34,828 nucleotides of DNA from an uncultured Kiritimatiellota bacterium (GTDB lineage Bacteria > Verrucomicrobiota > Kiritimatiellia > RFP12 > UBA1067): positions 1 through 34,828 of the forward strand of contig CAKULV010000034.1 of the NCBI GenBank assembly GCA_934667425.1, read 5' to 3'. The notes beneath the pieces are model-generated. The model searched no databases, was not told the DNA's origin, and was given only the letters and a program-made list of their open reading frames with translations. Shown piece by piece: positions 14,079-23,412 of this stretch (positions are counted from its first letter, which is position 1; each line of letters begins with the position of its first letter). The position numbers and the translations under genes are program-made.

Positions 14079-16825
14079 CTCGCCCCGAATGAGATGAACT
14101 TCGCGCCGCGCGGCCCCAAGTCAATCGCGCAGACGCCCGACGTGAAGTCGTAGCGGTCGCCGTCCAGCAACTCTATCCCGACAGAGGAAAGCCCCTTTAC
14201 CGACACATTCTGGACAACAGCCGCATCCGTGTCGTTGAGCAGCACCAACACTCCCTTCTTCCCGGCGGCGAACCAGGCCCAGAGCTGGCGCGGACCGGGC
14301 GAGGAAAGCGTCACGGGATGCGGCCCTTCATGGAAGTAGGCATGGTATTCAACATTCGGACCAAGATGCCTGATTGGCGAATCGACCTTGAAGAACTGCG
14401 GCCCCTCCTCGTGCGCAGGCCCGCGCGGGATGCAGAGGTCGTGTATCTTCTCGTAAGCCGCGCAGTGGCGGATCGCACGGTCTGTCTCGCTCTCGTGCGG
14501 ATCGTAGCCCGCAAGGAGTTCCGGAGCGAGGCATTCACGCGCACGGCGCAACTGCGGCGGCGTGTGGACGACCATCTCGGCAGCCCTCGGCACGAAATAC
14601 GACTGCATCATCTCAGGCGTGAACACGTCATAGTAGTTGTAGTTGCGCTGGACCCGGAACATCATCCTCTCGCCCGTCGAGATGCTGTCGAAGAACACGT
14701 CCCCGGGCGTCCGGCGGCATCCGGGATGGCCGTGCAGCAGCCCGTCGCTGTTCTTCGCCTTCACGAGGCGGTAGGCCCGCTTGTGCAGCTCCCGCGTCGG
14801 CTCCGTCGACCAGTCGCGGTGCGCCACTCCGAAGTCGTCCTTCCAGACGCAGGGATGGCTCGCGTTGAAGCACTGATGCGGGTTCGCGAGGTCGAAATAG
14901 AGGTCCTTCGCCTCCGGGGCCGGAACGTTGAAGTACCAGTCCACGCCCCACAGCTTGGCCTCGAAGAATCCCTTGGTGGCCAGGCACCCGTACGTCCAGT
15001 TGTTGTGCTGCCGAAGCGACGGCGTAGCGAGCGGCGCCTCGTGGCAGAACGCGCCTGGCTCGGTCGTCGTCCAGTCCGCCTGGAACCAGTGCCAGATCGG
15101 GTCTTCCGGCGAGGCACCGCACGAGCCGTTGTAGAGGTAGACGCGCTTTCCCTGACGGATCCTGTCGCGCCACGGCTTGAACCGCAGCGGGTCGTCAAAG
15201 CCAGGGTACTTCGTCTCGTAGTAGTCGCAGAGGTAGCCCGTCCACCAGACAAGCTGGTCCATGTCGAGCGCGGCCAGCGCGCGGTTCTTCGGCTTGACGG
15301 GCGTCGGCTCAAGGTAATGGCGGACGGTCCGGCTCTCGCCGCCCGAAAGCGGCGTGTCGACGAATGCGCTCGTCACCGTAACGACATCGCCCTCCGCGCG
15401 AACCGACACGGCCTTGTCAAGTTCACGGACGCGCGTGCCGTGCAGGTTGTAGAATCCGCCCATGAGCCCCACACGCCCCGGCATCCACCAGAACGGCTTC
15501 AGCTCCGGGTTGAACGCGCGGGACCAGTCGCCGGACTTCGGGATCAGCACGTCCGGGTTGCCCTCGGCCGAGCAGTCGTCGAATCCGATGACGCACGTGC
15601 GATTGACCGGAATGCGCCATTCAAGACTCTCCACTGGCGCACGATACGCAGTCTCAAGGCGGATGTGCCCGTCGAACTCGCAAAAGGCATCGACCGTCAC
15701 GGGGGCTTCGCGCGCGACAAGACGGTATGTCGCCGATGCGTTCCGGCACGCCGTCCGTGCGACGTCGAACGTCAGCGGCGTCCCGTTCCAGAGCATAGTC
15801 GCCGGCGCGGCGAGCATCGGCGTGCCCTGATTTACGATCTGCTCCACGACGCCACGGCCGCCGAGCTTGATCTCGCGCCCCCATACGGAAACCGTCCCGT
15901 CGGGCGCGAAGACCGGCTTCGTCCACGGCGGCGGGACGGTGTCCTCGTCGCCAAGCGCAGTCCCCTCCCACGGCATCGGGCCTGACGGACGCATCAGGTT
16001 CGACACGTCGGAATGCACTACATTCCCGGCCGCGTCAAGGAAATCGACGTGCACGCGGTAGAAGCCGCCTTGCAAGCCGCTGACGTCGAAGTCGAGCGTG
16101 CGCTCGCCGTCCGCCGGGCCGATGGGACGCTCCGCTGCCCAGGCCCGGACCGTGTCCGTCTTCAGGTCGTTCATCGTCAGGCGCAGCCTGTACCCTGGCT
16201 CCTTCGTCCAGCCGCTGAACTTCACGCGCAGGACATCCGGCGGGACGGCCCAGAGCGTCGCGAAGTCAAACGGCTTCTCCGGCGCGTGGAACGTGTCGGC
16301 GAGATAGTAATGGAATTCCCCGTCCCTCGTCCAGAAACGGAAATTGAGCTTGCCGCTTTGAGGCGCTTTGCCGCCCACCGAAATGACGCCATGCGACCCT
16401 GCGGCGATTGCCTGGGACTTCCGCTGCATGAGATAGTCCGGGCGCGGCCCGGTCGCGAAGAGGCGCGTGGAGAATACGGCGTCTTTTGCCGGGATGATCT
16501 CCACGCGGTTCGAGATCATCCTGTCCCCTACAACGCCGAAATCGCCGAGACAGAACTTAGGCGCGGCGGATGACAGGCGCAGCCGGACGCTGCCATGCGC
16601 TCCGGGCGAGGTCTTCAACGGCAATGCGCATTCCACGCCATCCTTCGGCTTCACGCCCAGCGCTTCCCACGCGAACGTCTCGTCCCCGACGTGGACGGCC
16701 TCGCTGTCGTACCAGATGGCGACAGGATCCGCGTTCAGGCTCAGCGGACAAATCGCGGACGGGTCATCCGCCGTGCCCGGCGGCAGGATGAGGCTAAGTG
16801 TGGTCGCAAAGAAGGCTGCCAGCAT
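14075..16825 (-). CDS. Large secreted protein, DUF6067/glycosidase-like
   Basis: 916 residues from ATG 16825, which has GGAG 10 nt upstream and begins a signal peptide (MLAAFFATTLSLI); the TTG at 16849 is a less likely start. The N-terminal half is beta-rich. The C-terminal half (from about 500) has a barrel-like region with many aromatic residues (WWTGYLCDYYETKYPGF, WHWFQADW, VDWYFNVPAP, LLHGHPGCRR) and a terminal beta-domain (LWAWFAAGKKGVLVLLND). It resembles secreted proteins annotated DUF6067 or GH123-like, but I cannot identify catalytic acids. It overlaps the GH2 start (ATGA), so the two are probably produced together to act on the same glycan. Confidence 0.68.
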   Translation of the reverse strand: MLAAFFATTLSLILPPGTADDPSAICPLSLNADPVAIWYDSEAVHVGDETFAWEALGVKPKDGVECALPLKTSPGAHGSVRLRLSSAAPKFCLGDFGVVGDRMISNRVEIIPAKDAVFSTRLFATGPRPDYLMQRKSQAIAAGSHGVISVGGKAPQSGKLNFRFWTRDGEFHYYLADTFHAPEKPFDFATLWAVPPDVLRVKFSGWTKEPGYRLRLTMNDLKTDTVRAWAAERPIGPADGERTLDFDVSGLQGGFYRVHVDFLDAAGNVVHSDVSNLMRPSGPMPWEGTALGDEDTVPPPWTKPVFAPDGTVSVWGREIKLGGRGVVEQIVNQGTPMLAAPATMLWNGTPLTFDVARTACRNASATYRLVAREAPVTVDAFCEFDGHIRLETAYRAPVESLEWRIPVNRTCVIGFDDCSAEGNPDVLIPKSGDWSRAFNPELKPFWWMPGRVGLMGGFYNLHGTRVRELDKAVSVRAEGDVVTVTSAFVDTPLSGGESRTVRHYLEPTPVKPKNRALAALDMDQLVWWTGYLCDYYETKYPGFDDPLRFKPWRDRIRQGKRVYLYNGSCGASPEDPIWHWFQADWTTTEPGAFCHEAPLATPSLRQHNNWTYGCLATKGFFEAKLWGVDWYFNVPAPEAKDLYFDLANPHQCFNASHPCVWKDDFGVAHRDWSTEPTRELHKRAYRLVKAKNSDGLLHGHPGCRRTPGDVFFDSISTGERMMFRVQRNYNYYDVFTPEMMQSYFVPRAAEMVVHTPPQLRRARECLAPELLAGYDPHESETDRAIRHCAAYEKIHDLCIPRGPAHEEGPQFFKVDSPIRHLGPNVEYHAYFHEGPHPVTLSSPGPRQLWAWFAAGKKGVLVLLNDTDAAVVQNVSVKGLSSVGIELLDGDRYDFTSGVCAIDLGPRGAKFISFGAR

Positions 16826-16845
16826 GTCGATCAAGCTCCATTCCG

Positions 16846-19800
16846 TCAACGCACAGTCAGCACCATGCCAACCATGTTGTCGAACCTGCCGATCAATGCG
16901 CCAAGAGCGTCATCCTCGCCCGGCTCGTACGTGAACGTCAAACTGTCCCCCAGCGATGGCGACAAATAGGCGTATTGCCTCGTCTGGCCCGCCGTAGCCG
17001 TATCCACGACCTCGCCATTCAGGCGAATCATCAGCGTACCGGTGCCGGCAACGGAATAGTTGAGCCTCATCGGCGTAGGGGCGTTCGCGCGCGGACGCCA
17101 CGACATCTCCAGTGCGCCTGACAGCAGGCGGATCATACGCGCAGCATCTTCAACGGCCGTCGCCGGGGCGGCATCCACCTTCAGCCGATTGCCCGACAGG
17201 GCCTTCGCATAGCGATCACGCCAATCGGCTTCCACTGCGCCCACATCCATCATTCCATTCCAGATCTGGCAGTGGCCGGCAAGGTCGCGATCGCGGTCCT
17301 CCGCAGGCACCGACTCGGGATTCCCCCGGTCGATCGCTACGTTCTCGCCGATCTTCGGCGTCACGCCGTCCGCCTCGAACGCGAGCGGCGTCGCGTCCGC
17401 GCCAAGGAGGCAGCGGTGGTCGCCTGCCGGCAGGCCCGCCACCTCCACGCCCGGCGCGAACACGCAATCGTGGACGTTGGACGAGACGCACGTCACCCTT
17501 CCGCCCAGGACGATCGTGTTGCGGATCAGGGCGTTCTTGTTGTCCAGGTGCGCTTCCGCAGGCAGCGCCGTGTCCGGCTGACGGTTGTCCGCCCCGACCG
17601 TGCAGCCGTCCAGCCACCCCTGATAGAGCCAGGCCAGGCTGCCCGCGTTGCCGTCGGCGAACGTGCGCACGAGCCGCGCCAGGTTAGCGCCGGTGCCCAG
17701 GTACGTGCCGACGTTCCCGACAATCCGGCACCGCCGGCAGGTCACGCGGCAGACGCCGCCGCCGCGCACCGCCGCATTGTCCGCGATCACGCAGTCCCTT
17801 ACGACGGATGTGTCGGCGGACGATCCGCAGACGCCGCCGCCGCGCCCGTCGTCGTTGGGCAGGTCGGCCCAGCCGCTTTCGGGCGAGTCGGTGCTTCCGC
17901 CCGTGATCGTGAAGCCCTCAACCGCCGCGTCCTCGTTCAGGAAGACGCCGCGCACCGCATCCGCGCCCAGGCGGCCCAGGCCCTTCGGGCTGGTTGCCGC
18001 CGCGCCCACGATAAAGGTCGTCTCGGCGCCGTCACGCGAGCGGACGGTCCGCTTGCGCGGCACGACGACGCGGCTCCTGACCTTCGCGCCGTCCGCGTGG
18101 AGGCGGGCTTCGGCCTCGGACTCGTAGCGGCCCGGCAACGCGATTACGACATCGCCCGGCTCCGTCAGGTCGAGCGCGGAGTTGATGCATCTCTTCGGCT
18201 CGGTCTCGTAGAGGCCGCTGTTCGACTCCTTGCCGTTCGTGGCGTCGGCCCAGAAGTTCGTGCCGTAGACGGCCGTGACCGTGAAAGAATCCACGCCCGG
18301 ATAGTCGGCCAGCCTCAGCGTCCAGGTGCGGTTCGTCGTGGCGACAAGCGAGCCGTTCACAGCATAGCCGACGAGAGGACGGCTGAGAGCCGTCGAAGCG
18401 ACGGCAATCTCGCCGGCGGAGTCGAACGCCTTTGGCTCCGCCGGTTCGATGCCGTCCCTGTATGTCGTCTCGAACAAGGCCCCCGGCACCGTCGTCTCGA
18501 CCGCGCCAGCCGTGAAGCGTCCGTCCGCGCTTCCCTTGAACGCCACGCCAAAGGCGTCCGTCGGGCATCCCTTAAACATCAAGTCGAACCTGGCCAGCCC
18601 CCTGGCCAGCGAACAGGCGACAAGCCGCAGGTCGCCGCCGCCAACGTCGGCAAAGCCAGCCCTGACGCCAAAGACAGACCCCTCCTGGTTGCCGCCGGCT
18701 TCCGTATGCGGCGTTCCGCCCACGGCATACGCGAGCGTGTGCTTGTGCAGGCCTCCGTTTTCAATGCCGTAGCCATTGATGTCTCCAGAATCGCCGCCAT
18801 TGTCAAGGACCGAATTGTATACCTCGCCGATGCTCATGAAGGACTTCTCTGAAGTTCTGCCGACGGAGACATTGTAGGCGCGCGTCTCCCCGGTGATGAG
18901 ATAGTGCGAACCGTTTCCGTCCGGTCCGCACCCCCACGCCAGAGAGCTGGCAATAACGCCGCCGGCGGCAATGCTTCCGCCGAGCGTCAGAGAGGACGTG
19001 AACCGGCAACGAACCGCATTCGCCTGGTAGAGGAGCCCGTTCGCCGACTCGCATCCTGTCACCACGCAGTCGCTCAGCCAAAGCGCGCCAAGCCCGCCTC
19101 GATAGGCGACGGACCCGCGCGCGTCCTTGTCCACCGCATCCGCACCGGAATGGCCGGAGGCAAACGTGAAGCCCGAGAGGACAAGGGCTTTCCCCGTTCC
19201 CGAATAGGCATGGACGCAGCGGATCGCATCATCCCCCAGCCCGCCCGTCGTGCCGTCGGCCTGGCCGAGGATCCGCGTCCCTGCGGGACCTTCAACGGCG
19301 ACAAAGCGAATGCCCGAGTCCGGATTCTTGACGGCGAGCCGACACCTCAGCGTGCCGCAATCCGAGGCCGGCGTCTCCGTCCCGTTGTAATAGTCGCCCG
19401 GGCGAACGTACACGACGCATCCGTTCCCCTTCGTCACCGCGACCGCAGCCGCCTTCTGCAGGGACTGGTACGGCTTTTCTTCCGAACCGTCACCCGTCTC
19501 GTCCGAACCAACCTCCCTATCGACGTGGAGAAGCGCGTCGGCCGTCGCAAGGCCATAGGCCGTGTCTGTCGCGCCGACCCTCGGCAGGCGCGGCAAGTCT
19601 ACGGAATCGTCCACGTTCAGGAGAACACTGTGCGTCTCGGCCCCGTCGCCAGCCGTCGCGTTCAGGTAGCCGAGAGCCCGCCTCCTCGGCAGGCGGAGCC
19701 GGAATGACGACGGATAGGCGACCGCCCCGGCCTTCTCGCGGAGGAACGAGCCCGCCTTGCCGCCCATTACGACGACCGGCCCGAAGGCCGCCTGCCGCGC

Positions 19801-20982
19801 GCCGTTCGCCCACGTCGCGCCGGCATAGGGCTGGGCGAACGACGGCGCCCACGTGGAGTCGTCCGCCGCAAGCGACACCGTCTCCTGCACGGCGCCGACG
19901 TTCATCGCCGTCCCGTCCGCCGACAGGCGCGCAGCGCCAAGGAAGTCGGTCGCGCCGCCCAGCGACAGGTCGGCCCGTGCCGCATCGCCCCTCCCGTCAA
20001 GGTCAGAACCAGCGACCGCGCGGAAGTCATTCGCGAGCGGCGAATAGAGGCAGGATTCGTATGTCGCCGTCCGGCAATTCGCGTCATGCCCATAGTCCGC
20101 CCAGTCGTTGTCGGTCACGCAGCTGTTGAAGCCCTTGTCCTTGACGTTGCCAAGCGCAGTCCTGAAAATCGCGCAGTTGTCGCACGCGGCGCCCGAATCC
20201 TGCCATACGCCCGTGGCGTTCTCGACGATCGTCGAGCCGACGATGCGCCCCGTGTACGCGCCGAGGCCAGTGCCGACCTGGAGGCCGCCGTTCCGCGCGA
20301 CGATGGAATTCCATACCTCCGAAGTCCGGAAGCAGATGCCGACATTCGCCGCGTTGCAGCCCGTCACCAGGCAGCGGACCACCCGGCAGTTCGCCGTCGC
20401 GCCGCCGCTGCGGGCCGCGCAGTCGCGGATGATGCAGTCCTCCACGCGCGTGCCCGCCGTGGCGTTGCCGAAGACGCCGCCGCCCAGGTTCTGGTCTGCG
20501 CCTGTTCCGCCGCCGTCAAAGCGCGTGCGCCCGCCCTCCAGCGTGAAGCCGCGAATGACGACGCCCGCGACCGTCGCCCGGACGCAGCGGACGGCGTCGT
20601 CGCCAAGACCGAGATCCGGGGATGGCGAGAGCGGACTCGTCGCCGCCCGGCCGCGGATGACGGTATTGGTGCGGCATCCAGTCTCCTCGAACGCCGCCGC
20701 CACGAGCGTCAGCCTCTTCGTGATGCAGACGCGATTCAGGCACCCATCCGAATCAGCAGTCTCGCCGACATCGTATATGCCCGGCAGAACGAACACCGTT
20801 CCTCCGTCCTCGACCGCATCCACGCCCTTCTGTATCGTCGCAAACGGGCTTTCGGCCGTGCCAGGCCATTCGTCGTTTCCGCGCGACCTGTCAACATGGG
20901 CAGTCGTGGCGGCAGACGCCAATCCCACGCCCAGGCCGATGAAGCCAACAGCCATTGACCGGATAACATTCTTTACGTCCAT
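16846..20982 (-). CDS. Secreted triple right-handed beta-helix protein
   Basis: 1378 residues with signal peptide (about 1-25, GLASAATT) and a Shine-Dalgarno GAGGT 6 nt upstream. Three related parallel beta-helix modules follow, each opening with the same pattern: HVDRSRGND..ATIQKGVDAV..VFVLPG (from 29), LHVDREVGSD..SLQKAAAV..VYVRPG (from about 485) and NFWADATNGKES..CINSALDL..VIALPG (from about 915). Each continues with DDAxR, a GFT-type strand, and ladders of DC(V/I)I/NS(I/V) repeats. The C-terminal 90 residues form a separate beta-sandwich-like end. The fold is that of pectate lyase-like/DUF1565 proteins. No lyase catalytic motif is evident, so a binding or surface role is as likely as catalysis. 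Confidence 0.82.
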   Translation of the reverse strand: MDVKNVIRSMAVGFIGLGVGLASAATTAHVDRSRGNDEWPGTAESPFATIQKGVDAVEDGGTVFVLPGIYDVGETADSDGCLNRVCITKRLTLVAAAFEETGCRTNTVIRGRAATSPLSPSPDLGLGDDAVRCVRATVAGVVIRGFTLEGGRTRFDGGGTGADQNLGGGVFGNATAGTRVEDCIIRDCAARSGGATANCRVVRCLVTGCNAANVGICFRTSEVWNSIVARNGGLQVGTGLGAYTGRIVGSTIVENATGVWQDSGAACDNCAIFRTALGNVKDKGFNSCVTDNDWADYGHDANCRTATYESCLYSPLANDFRAVAGSDLDGRGDAARADLSLGGATDFLGAARLSADGTAMNVGAVQETVSLAADDSTWAPSFAQPYAGATWANGARQAAFGPVVVMGGKAGSFLREKAGAVAYPSSFRLRLPRRRALGYLNATAGDGAETHSVLLNVDDSVDLPRLPRVGATDTAYGLATADALLHVDREVGSDETGDGSEEKPYQSLQKAAAVAVTKGNGCVVYVRPGDYYNGTETPASDCGTLRCRLAVKNPDSGIRFVAVEGPAGTRILGQADGTTGGLGDDAIRCVHAYSGTGKALVLSGFTFASGHSGADAVDKDARGSVAYRGGLGALWLSDCVVTGCESANGLLYQANAVRCRFTSSLTLGGSIAAGGVIASSLAWGCGPDGNGSHYLITGETRAYNVSVGRTSEKSFMSIGEVYNSVLDNGGDSGDINGYGIENGGLHKHTLAYAVGGTPHTEAGGNQEGSVFGVRAGFADVGGGDLRLVACSLARGLARFDLMFKGCPTDAFGVAFKGSADGRFTAGAVETTVPGALFETTYRDGIEPAEPKAFDSAGEIAVASTALSRPLVGYAVNGSLVATTNRTWTLRLADYPGVDSFTVTAVYGTNFWADATNGKESNSGLYETEPKRCINSALDLTEPGDVVIALPGRYESEAEARLHADGAKVRSRVVVPRKRTVRSRDGAETTFIVGAAATSPKGLGRLGADAVRGVFLNEDAAVEGFTITGGSTDSPESGWADLPNDDGRGGGVCGSSADTSVVRDCVIADNAAVRGGGVCRVTCRRCRIVGNVGTYLGTGANLARLVRTFADGNAGSLAWLYQGWLDGCTVGADNRQPDTALPAEAHLDNKNALIRNTIVLGGRVTCVSSNVHDCVFAPGVEVAGLPAGDHRCLLGADATPLAFEADGVTPKIGENVAIDRGNPESVPAEDRDRDLAGHCQIWNGMMDVGAVEADWRDRYAKALSGNRLKVDAAPATAVEDAARMIRLLSGALEMSWRPRANAPTPMRLNYSVAGTGTLMIRLNGEVVDTATAGQTRQYAYLSPSLGDSLTFTYEPGEDDALGALIGRFDNMVGMVLTVR

Positions 20983-21010
20983 GTTTGAACCTCACTTTGC
21001 GTTTTCAACA

Positions 21011-22084
21011 TCATTCCACAAGCGACCTTGCGAACCTTCCCGGCACGAGCCAGACAAGGAAGCATACGAGCCATGATGCGCACCACGTCCAGCAGCACGC
21101 CGCGAAGGATTCCATTCCTACTCCAATCCGGGGGAAGAGCCAGGCGTGCAGAACCCAGCCGACCGCCAGGTGGCAGCAGTAGATGCCCATGCAGAATCTC
21201 GAAAGCCAGCCGATTGCGCCGCAAAGGATCGCCGGTGCCCGATCAAACGGCAGGCAGTAGAAGAAAGTGACGGTCCCGAGCGCCATCAGGACAAGGCTCA
21301 CCCCTTGATATCCGAGACCGGCGGGACGCGGGAATCCGCCCGAATAATGGACAAAGAAGAGCAGGAAAAGCCCGACCGCGGCGAACAGCGCCTTCGTCGC
21401 GCCGGAAGCCTCCTCGATCCGCTTGCGGCTGAATCCGATCAGCAGCGCAAGGGCGGCATACGGGAACATCGCGAAAAGCCGTCCGACAGAATACTTGAAC
21501 TCGAAGCCGAAGCGATCGAAGAGGAATACGTTAAGCCCCGAATACTGAAGCACGAGGCACAGCATCATGCCGCCGACGAGCAAGGCCGTACGCACATTCT
21601 CACGGATTGCGTACCTGAACAGCGCAAACAATCCCGCAGTCCAGAAGATCATGTTCGAGTGGAACCAGAACTGGTGGACAAGCCGGCGGTCAAGCCCGAA
21701 CACCCATTGGCGCACGAGATCCCATCCGTCCACGGCGAGGTCGAAGCCATAGTGCCGCAACTCGGTGGTGCCGACCGTGGAATCGACGAACGCCGGTGAA
21801 AAGGCGGAGCAGGCGACTATCAGCGCGTAGTATATCAGCGGCCATGCGAAATACGGGACGCACAGCCGCCCAAAGCGCTTCCTGAGCCACGCCGCATCGC
21901 CTGTCGCAAAGCGGTTCGCGGTAAGGTAGAAGCTCATCAGCAGGAAGCACGGCACAGCCAAGCTGCGCATCGCGGACAGGAACGCCCACGCGCCCGTCAG
22001 CCCCTTCTGATGCCAGAAGTGATCGACGACAACCTCAAAGCTGAGCCATACCCTCAGCAGGTCCAAGCCAACATTCTTCCTCAT
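21011..22084 (-). CDS. Acyltransferase family 3 membrane protein
   Basis: 357 residues, about ten predicted membrane helices. The N-terminal GLDLLRVWLSFEVVVDHFW has the Arg and His spacing typical of the acyltransferase_3 family (O-antigen and exopolysaccharide O-acetylases). These enzymes move acetyl or other acyl groups onto sugars at the membrane. It heads the minus-strand operon that continues 28 nt later with the beta-helix protein. The association with secreted glycan-active proteins suggests modification of a surface polysaccharide, but the substrate is unknown. Confidence 0.86.
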   Translation of the reverse strand: MRKNVGLDLLRVWLSFEVVVDHFWHQKGLTGAWAFLSAMRSLAVPCFLLMSFYLTANRFATGDAAWLRKRFGRLCVPYFAWPLIYYALIVACSAFSPAFVDSTVGTTELRHYGFDLAVDGWDLVRQWVFGLDRRLVHQFWFHSNMIFWTAGLFALFRYAIRENVRTALLVGGMMLCLVLQYSGLNVFLFDRFGFEFKYSVGRLFAMFPYAALALLIGFSRKRIEEASGATKALFAAVGLFLLFFVHYSGGFPRPAGLGYQGVSLVLMALGTVTFFYCLPFDRAPAILCGAIGWLSRFCMGIYCCHLAVGWVLHAWLFPRIGVGMESFAACCWTWCASWLVCFLVWLVPGRFARSLVE

Positions 22085-22090
22085 GGCGGC

Positions 22091-22099
22091 ATTGTATCA
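22091..22099 (-). promoter_or_regulatory. Extended -10 promoter of the acyltransferase/secretome operon
   Basis: TGATACAAT on the minus strand ends 6 nt before ATG 22084, giving a leaderless start. The 80-nt gap to the regulator gene holds no other clear signal and no terminator with a U-run. Confidence 0.6.
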
Positions 22100-22170
22100 C
22101 ACAGCCATCCATAACAGCCTCGACACGTCTATCGGCGACAGGCGTTTCGCGCGTTCCTAAAGTACACAGA

Positions 22171-23262
22171 TCAAAAGCCCTTCCCGACGATGAGCCGAGC
22201 GGGGCAAGTCATCCTGCGGGAGAAGCGCCTCCCCTCGAGAAAGGCAAGCATCCGCAGCGACAGGTCCTCGGCGCATGCGACCAGATCCTGCTCTACATAC
22301 GCCACGGGGAATGGCGAGAACGGTCGGTTCCCCCTGTTCGAGAGCGTGACGACCCGCATCTGATCGGGGATGCGCAGCCCGGCGCGGTGAATCGCCCACA
22401 GCCCGGCGGCGGCGAACGAGTCGTCCGCGAAATACACAAGATCTACCTTGGGCTTGCGCGGGGCGGCCAGCCGGTCGCACAGTCTCCGGTAGATCAAGCC
22501 CGCGCTGTTCTCGAACCGGTTGACGCTCGTGTCCGGACGGACGGCCATGCATTCCGTAGCTATGCCCCTCTCCCCGAAAGGGATCTCGAACATCTGGTCC
22601 GTGTCGTCGATTGCCATGCGCAAGGCGCGCTTGACTCCCCTCTCCGAGCAGAGCTTGGCCAATTCGACCATCGCCCTTGACTCCGAAAGCGAGACAAAAC
22701 CCACAGCGTCGCCGTTCATGTCGCCTACCGAGCCGGCTATCGCGAAGTACGGGACGTTCGCATTGCGTATCTCCGACACCGTGGCCGCGTCCAGGTGGGC
22801 GCCGACTACGAGCCGATGCCCGCCCTGAAGCGCCCGCCTCAGCGGCAGGGCCTGCTCTTCCGCATCCCCCTCGCCATTCAGGACATTCACGAAGTCAACG
22901 CGCCAGCCCTCTTCGGACAGTCTCATCGCGATGTTCTTGAAGATCATCCCCCGGTAGTAGTAGGACTGCCTGCCATAGCTCACGAACAGCACGCTGCCGC
23001 GCCATACGAAACGCCTTCCGCCCAACACGACAAGGCCGGACCGCGGCCTGCCCCTCAATACGCCTTCGTTCTCCAGCATCCGAACCGCGTCGCGTGGCAC
23101 GCGCACGCTCGTCCCGCACAATTCGGCCATCCTGGCGATGCTCGGCAGCCTGTCTCCCGGCTTGAAGTCTCCGGCCGCGATCGCCCGGCATATGTTGTCC
23201 GCCAGCTGTGAAGCCAGCGAACCGGGACAGGAATGGTCAAGTCTGCATATAGCCATGCTCAT
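22171..23262 (-). CDS. GntR-HTH / LacI-type sugar-binding hybrid transcriptional regulator
   Basis: 363 residues. Residues about 12-80 form a GntR winged helix (LADNICRAIAAGDFKPGDRLPSI, VRMLENEGVLRGRPRSG). Residues about 90-363 form a periplasmic-binding-protein-like domain of the LacI/GalR type (VLFVSYGRQS, LVVGAHLDAATV, AVGFVSLSES, VYFADDSFAAAGLWAIHRAGLRIPDQMRVV). Such hybrids sense a sugar and control nearby catabolic genes; AraR of Bacillus is the known model. It is divergent from the amidohydrolase-like gene at 23413 and upstream of the secretome operon, so either may be a target. It starts at the first of two ATGs, 6 nt from its -10. Confidence 0.9.
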   Translation of the reverse strand: MSMAICRLDHSCPGSLASQLADNICRAIAAGDFKPGDRLPSIARMAELCGTSVRVPRDAVRMLENEGVLRGRPRSGLVVLGGRRFVWRGSVLFVSYGRQSYYYRGMIFKNIAMRLSEEGWRVDFVNVLNGEGDAEEQALPLRRALQGGHRLVVGAHLDAATVSEIRNANVPYFAIAGSVGDMNGDAVGFVSLSESRAMVELAKLCSERGVKRALRMAIDDTDQMFEIPFGERGIATECMAVRPDTSVNRFENSAGLIYRRLCDRLAAPRKPKVDLVYFADDSFAAAGLWAIHRAGLRIPDQMRVVTLSNRGNRPFSPFPVAYVEQDLVACAEDLSLRMLAFLEGRRFSRRMTCPARLIVGKGF

Positions 23263-23268
23263 GCGCGC

Positions 23269-23277
23269 ATTCTACCA
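23269..23277 (-). promoter_or_regulatory. Extended -10 promoter of the regulator gene
   Basis: TGGTAGAAT on the minus strand ends 6 nt before ATG 23262. The spacer plus start (GCGCGC-ATG) is nearly identical to that of the M50 gene promoter (CCGCGCC-ATG after TGGTAGAAT). Confidence 0.65.
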
Positions 23278-23334
23278 TATTCACGATCCTTGAACGGGGA
23301 AATGACGCCAGTCGCGGCACATCGGTCCTTAATC

Positions 23335-23349
23335 CGCACTGGAAGTGCG
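23335..23349. promoter_or_regulatory. Candidate operator in the divergent intergenic region
   Basis: CGCACT-GGA-AGTGCG, a perfect 6-bp inverted repeat about midway between the two divergent promoters (23269 and 23397). A longer-spaced pair, ACATCGG (23319-23325) and CCGATGT (23367-23373), brackets it. This is a plausible binding site for the GntR/LacI-type regulator. Confidence 0.4.
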
Positions 23350-23396
23350 AAATACAGGGTGGATTCCCGATGTCCGGCACGGCGACATTTGTTTTG

Positions 23397-23405
23397 TGCT
23401 ATAAT
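23397..23405 (+). promoter_or_regulatory. Extended -10 promoter of the amidohydrolase-like gene
   Basis: TGCTATAAT (23397-23405), preceded by a T-rich stretch, ends 7 nt before the ATG at 23413. There is no good -35 hexamer at 17 bp, consistent with an extended -10 promoter and a leaderless message. Confidence 0.68.
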
Positions 23406-23412
23406 GGCTCTC

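Noticed and set aside
14318..15985. 555-codon plus-strand frame
   Set aside because: Shadow of the DUF6067-like gene; no RBS, promoter or domain.
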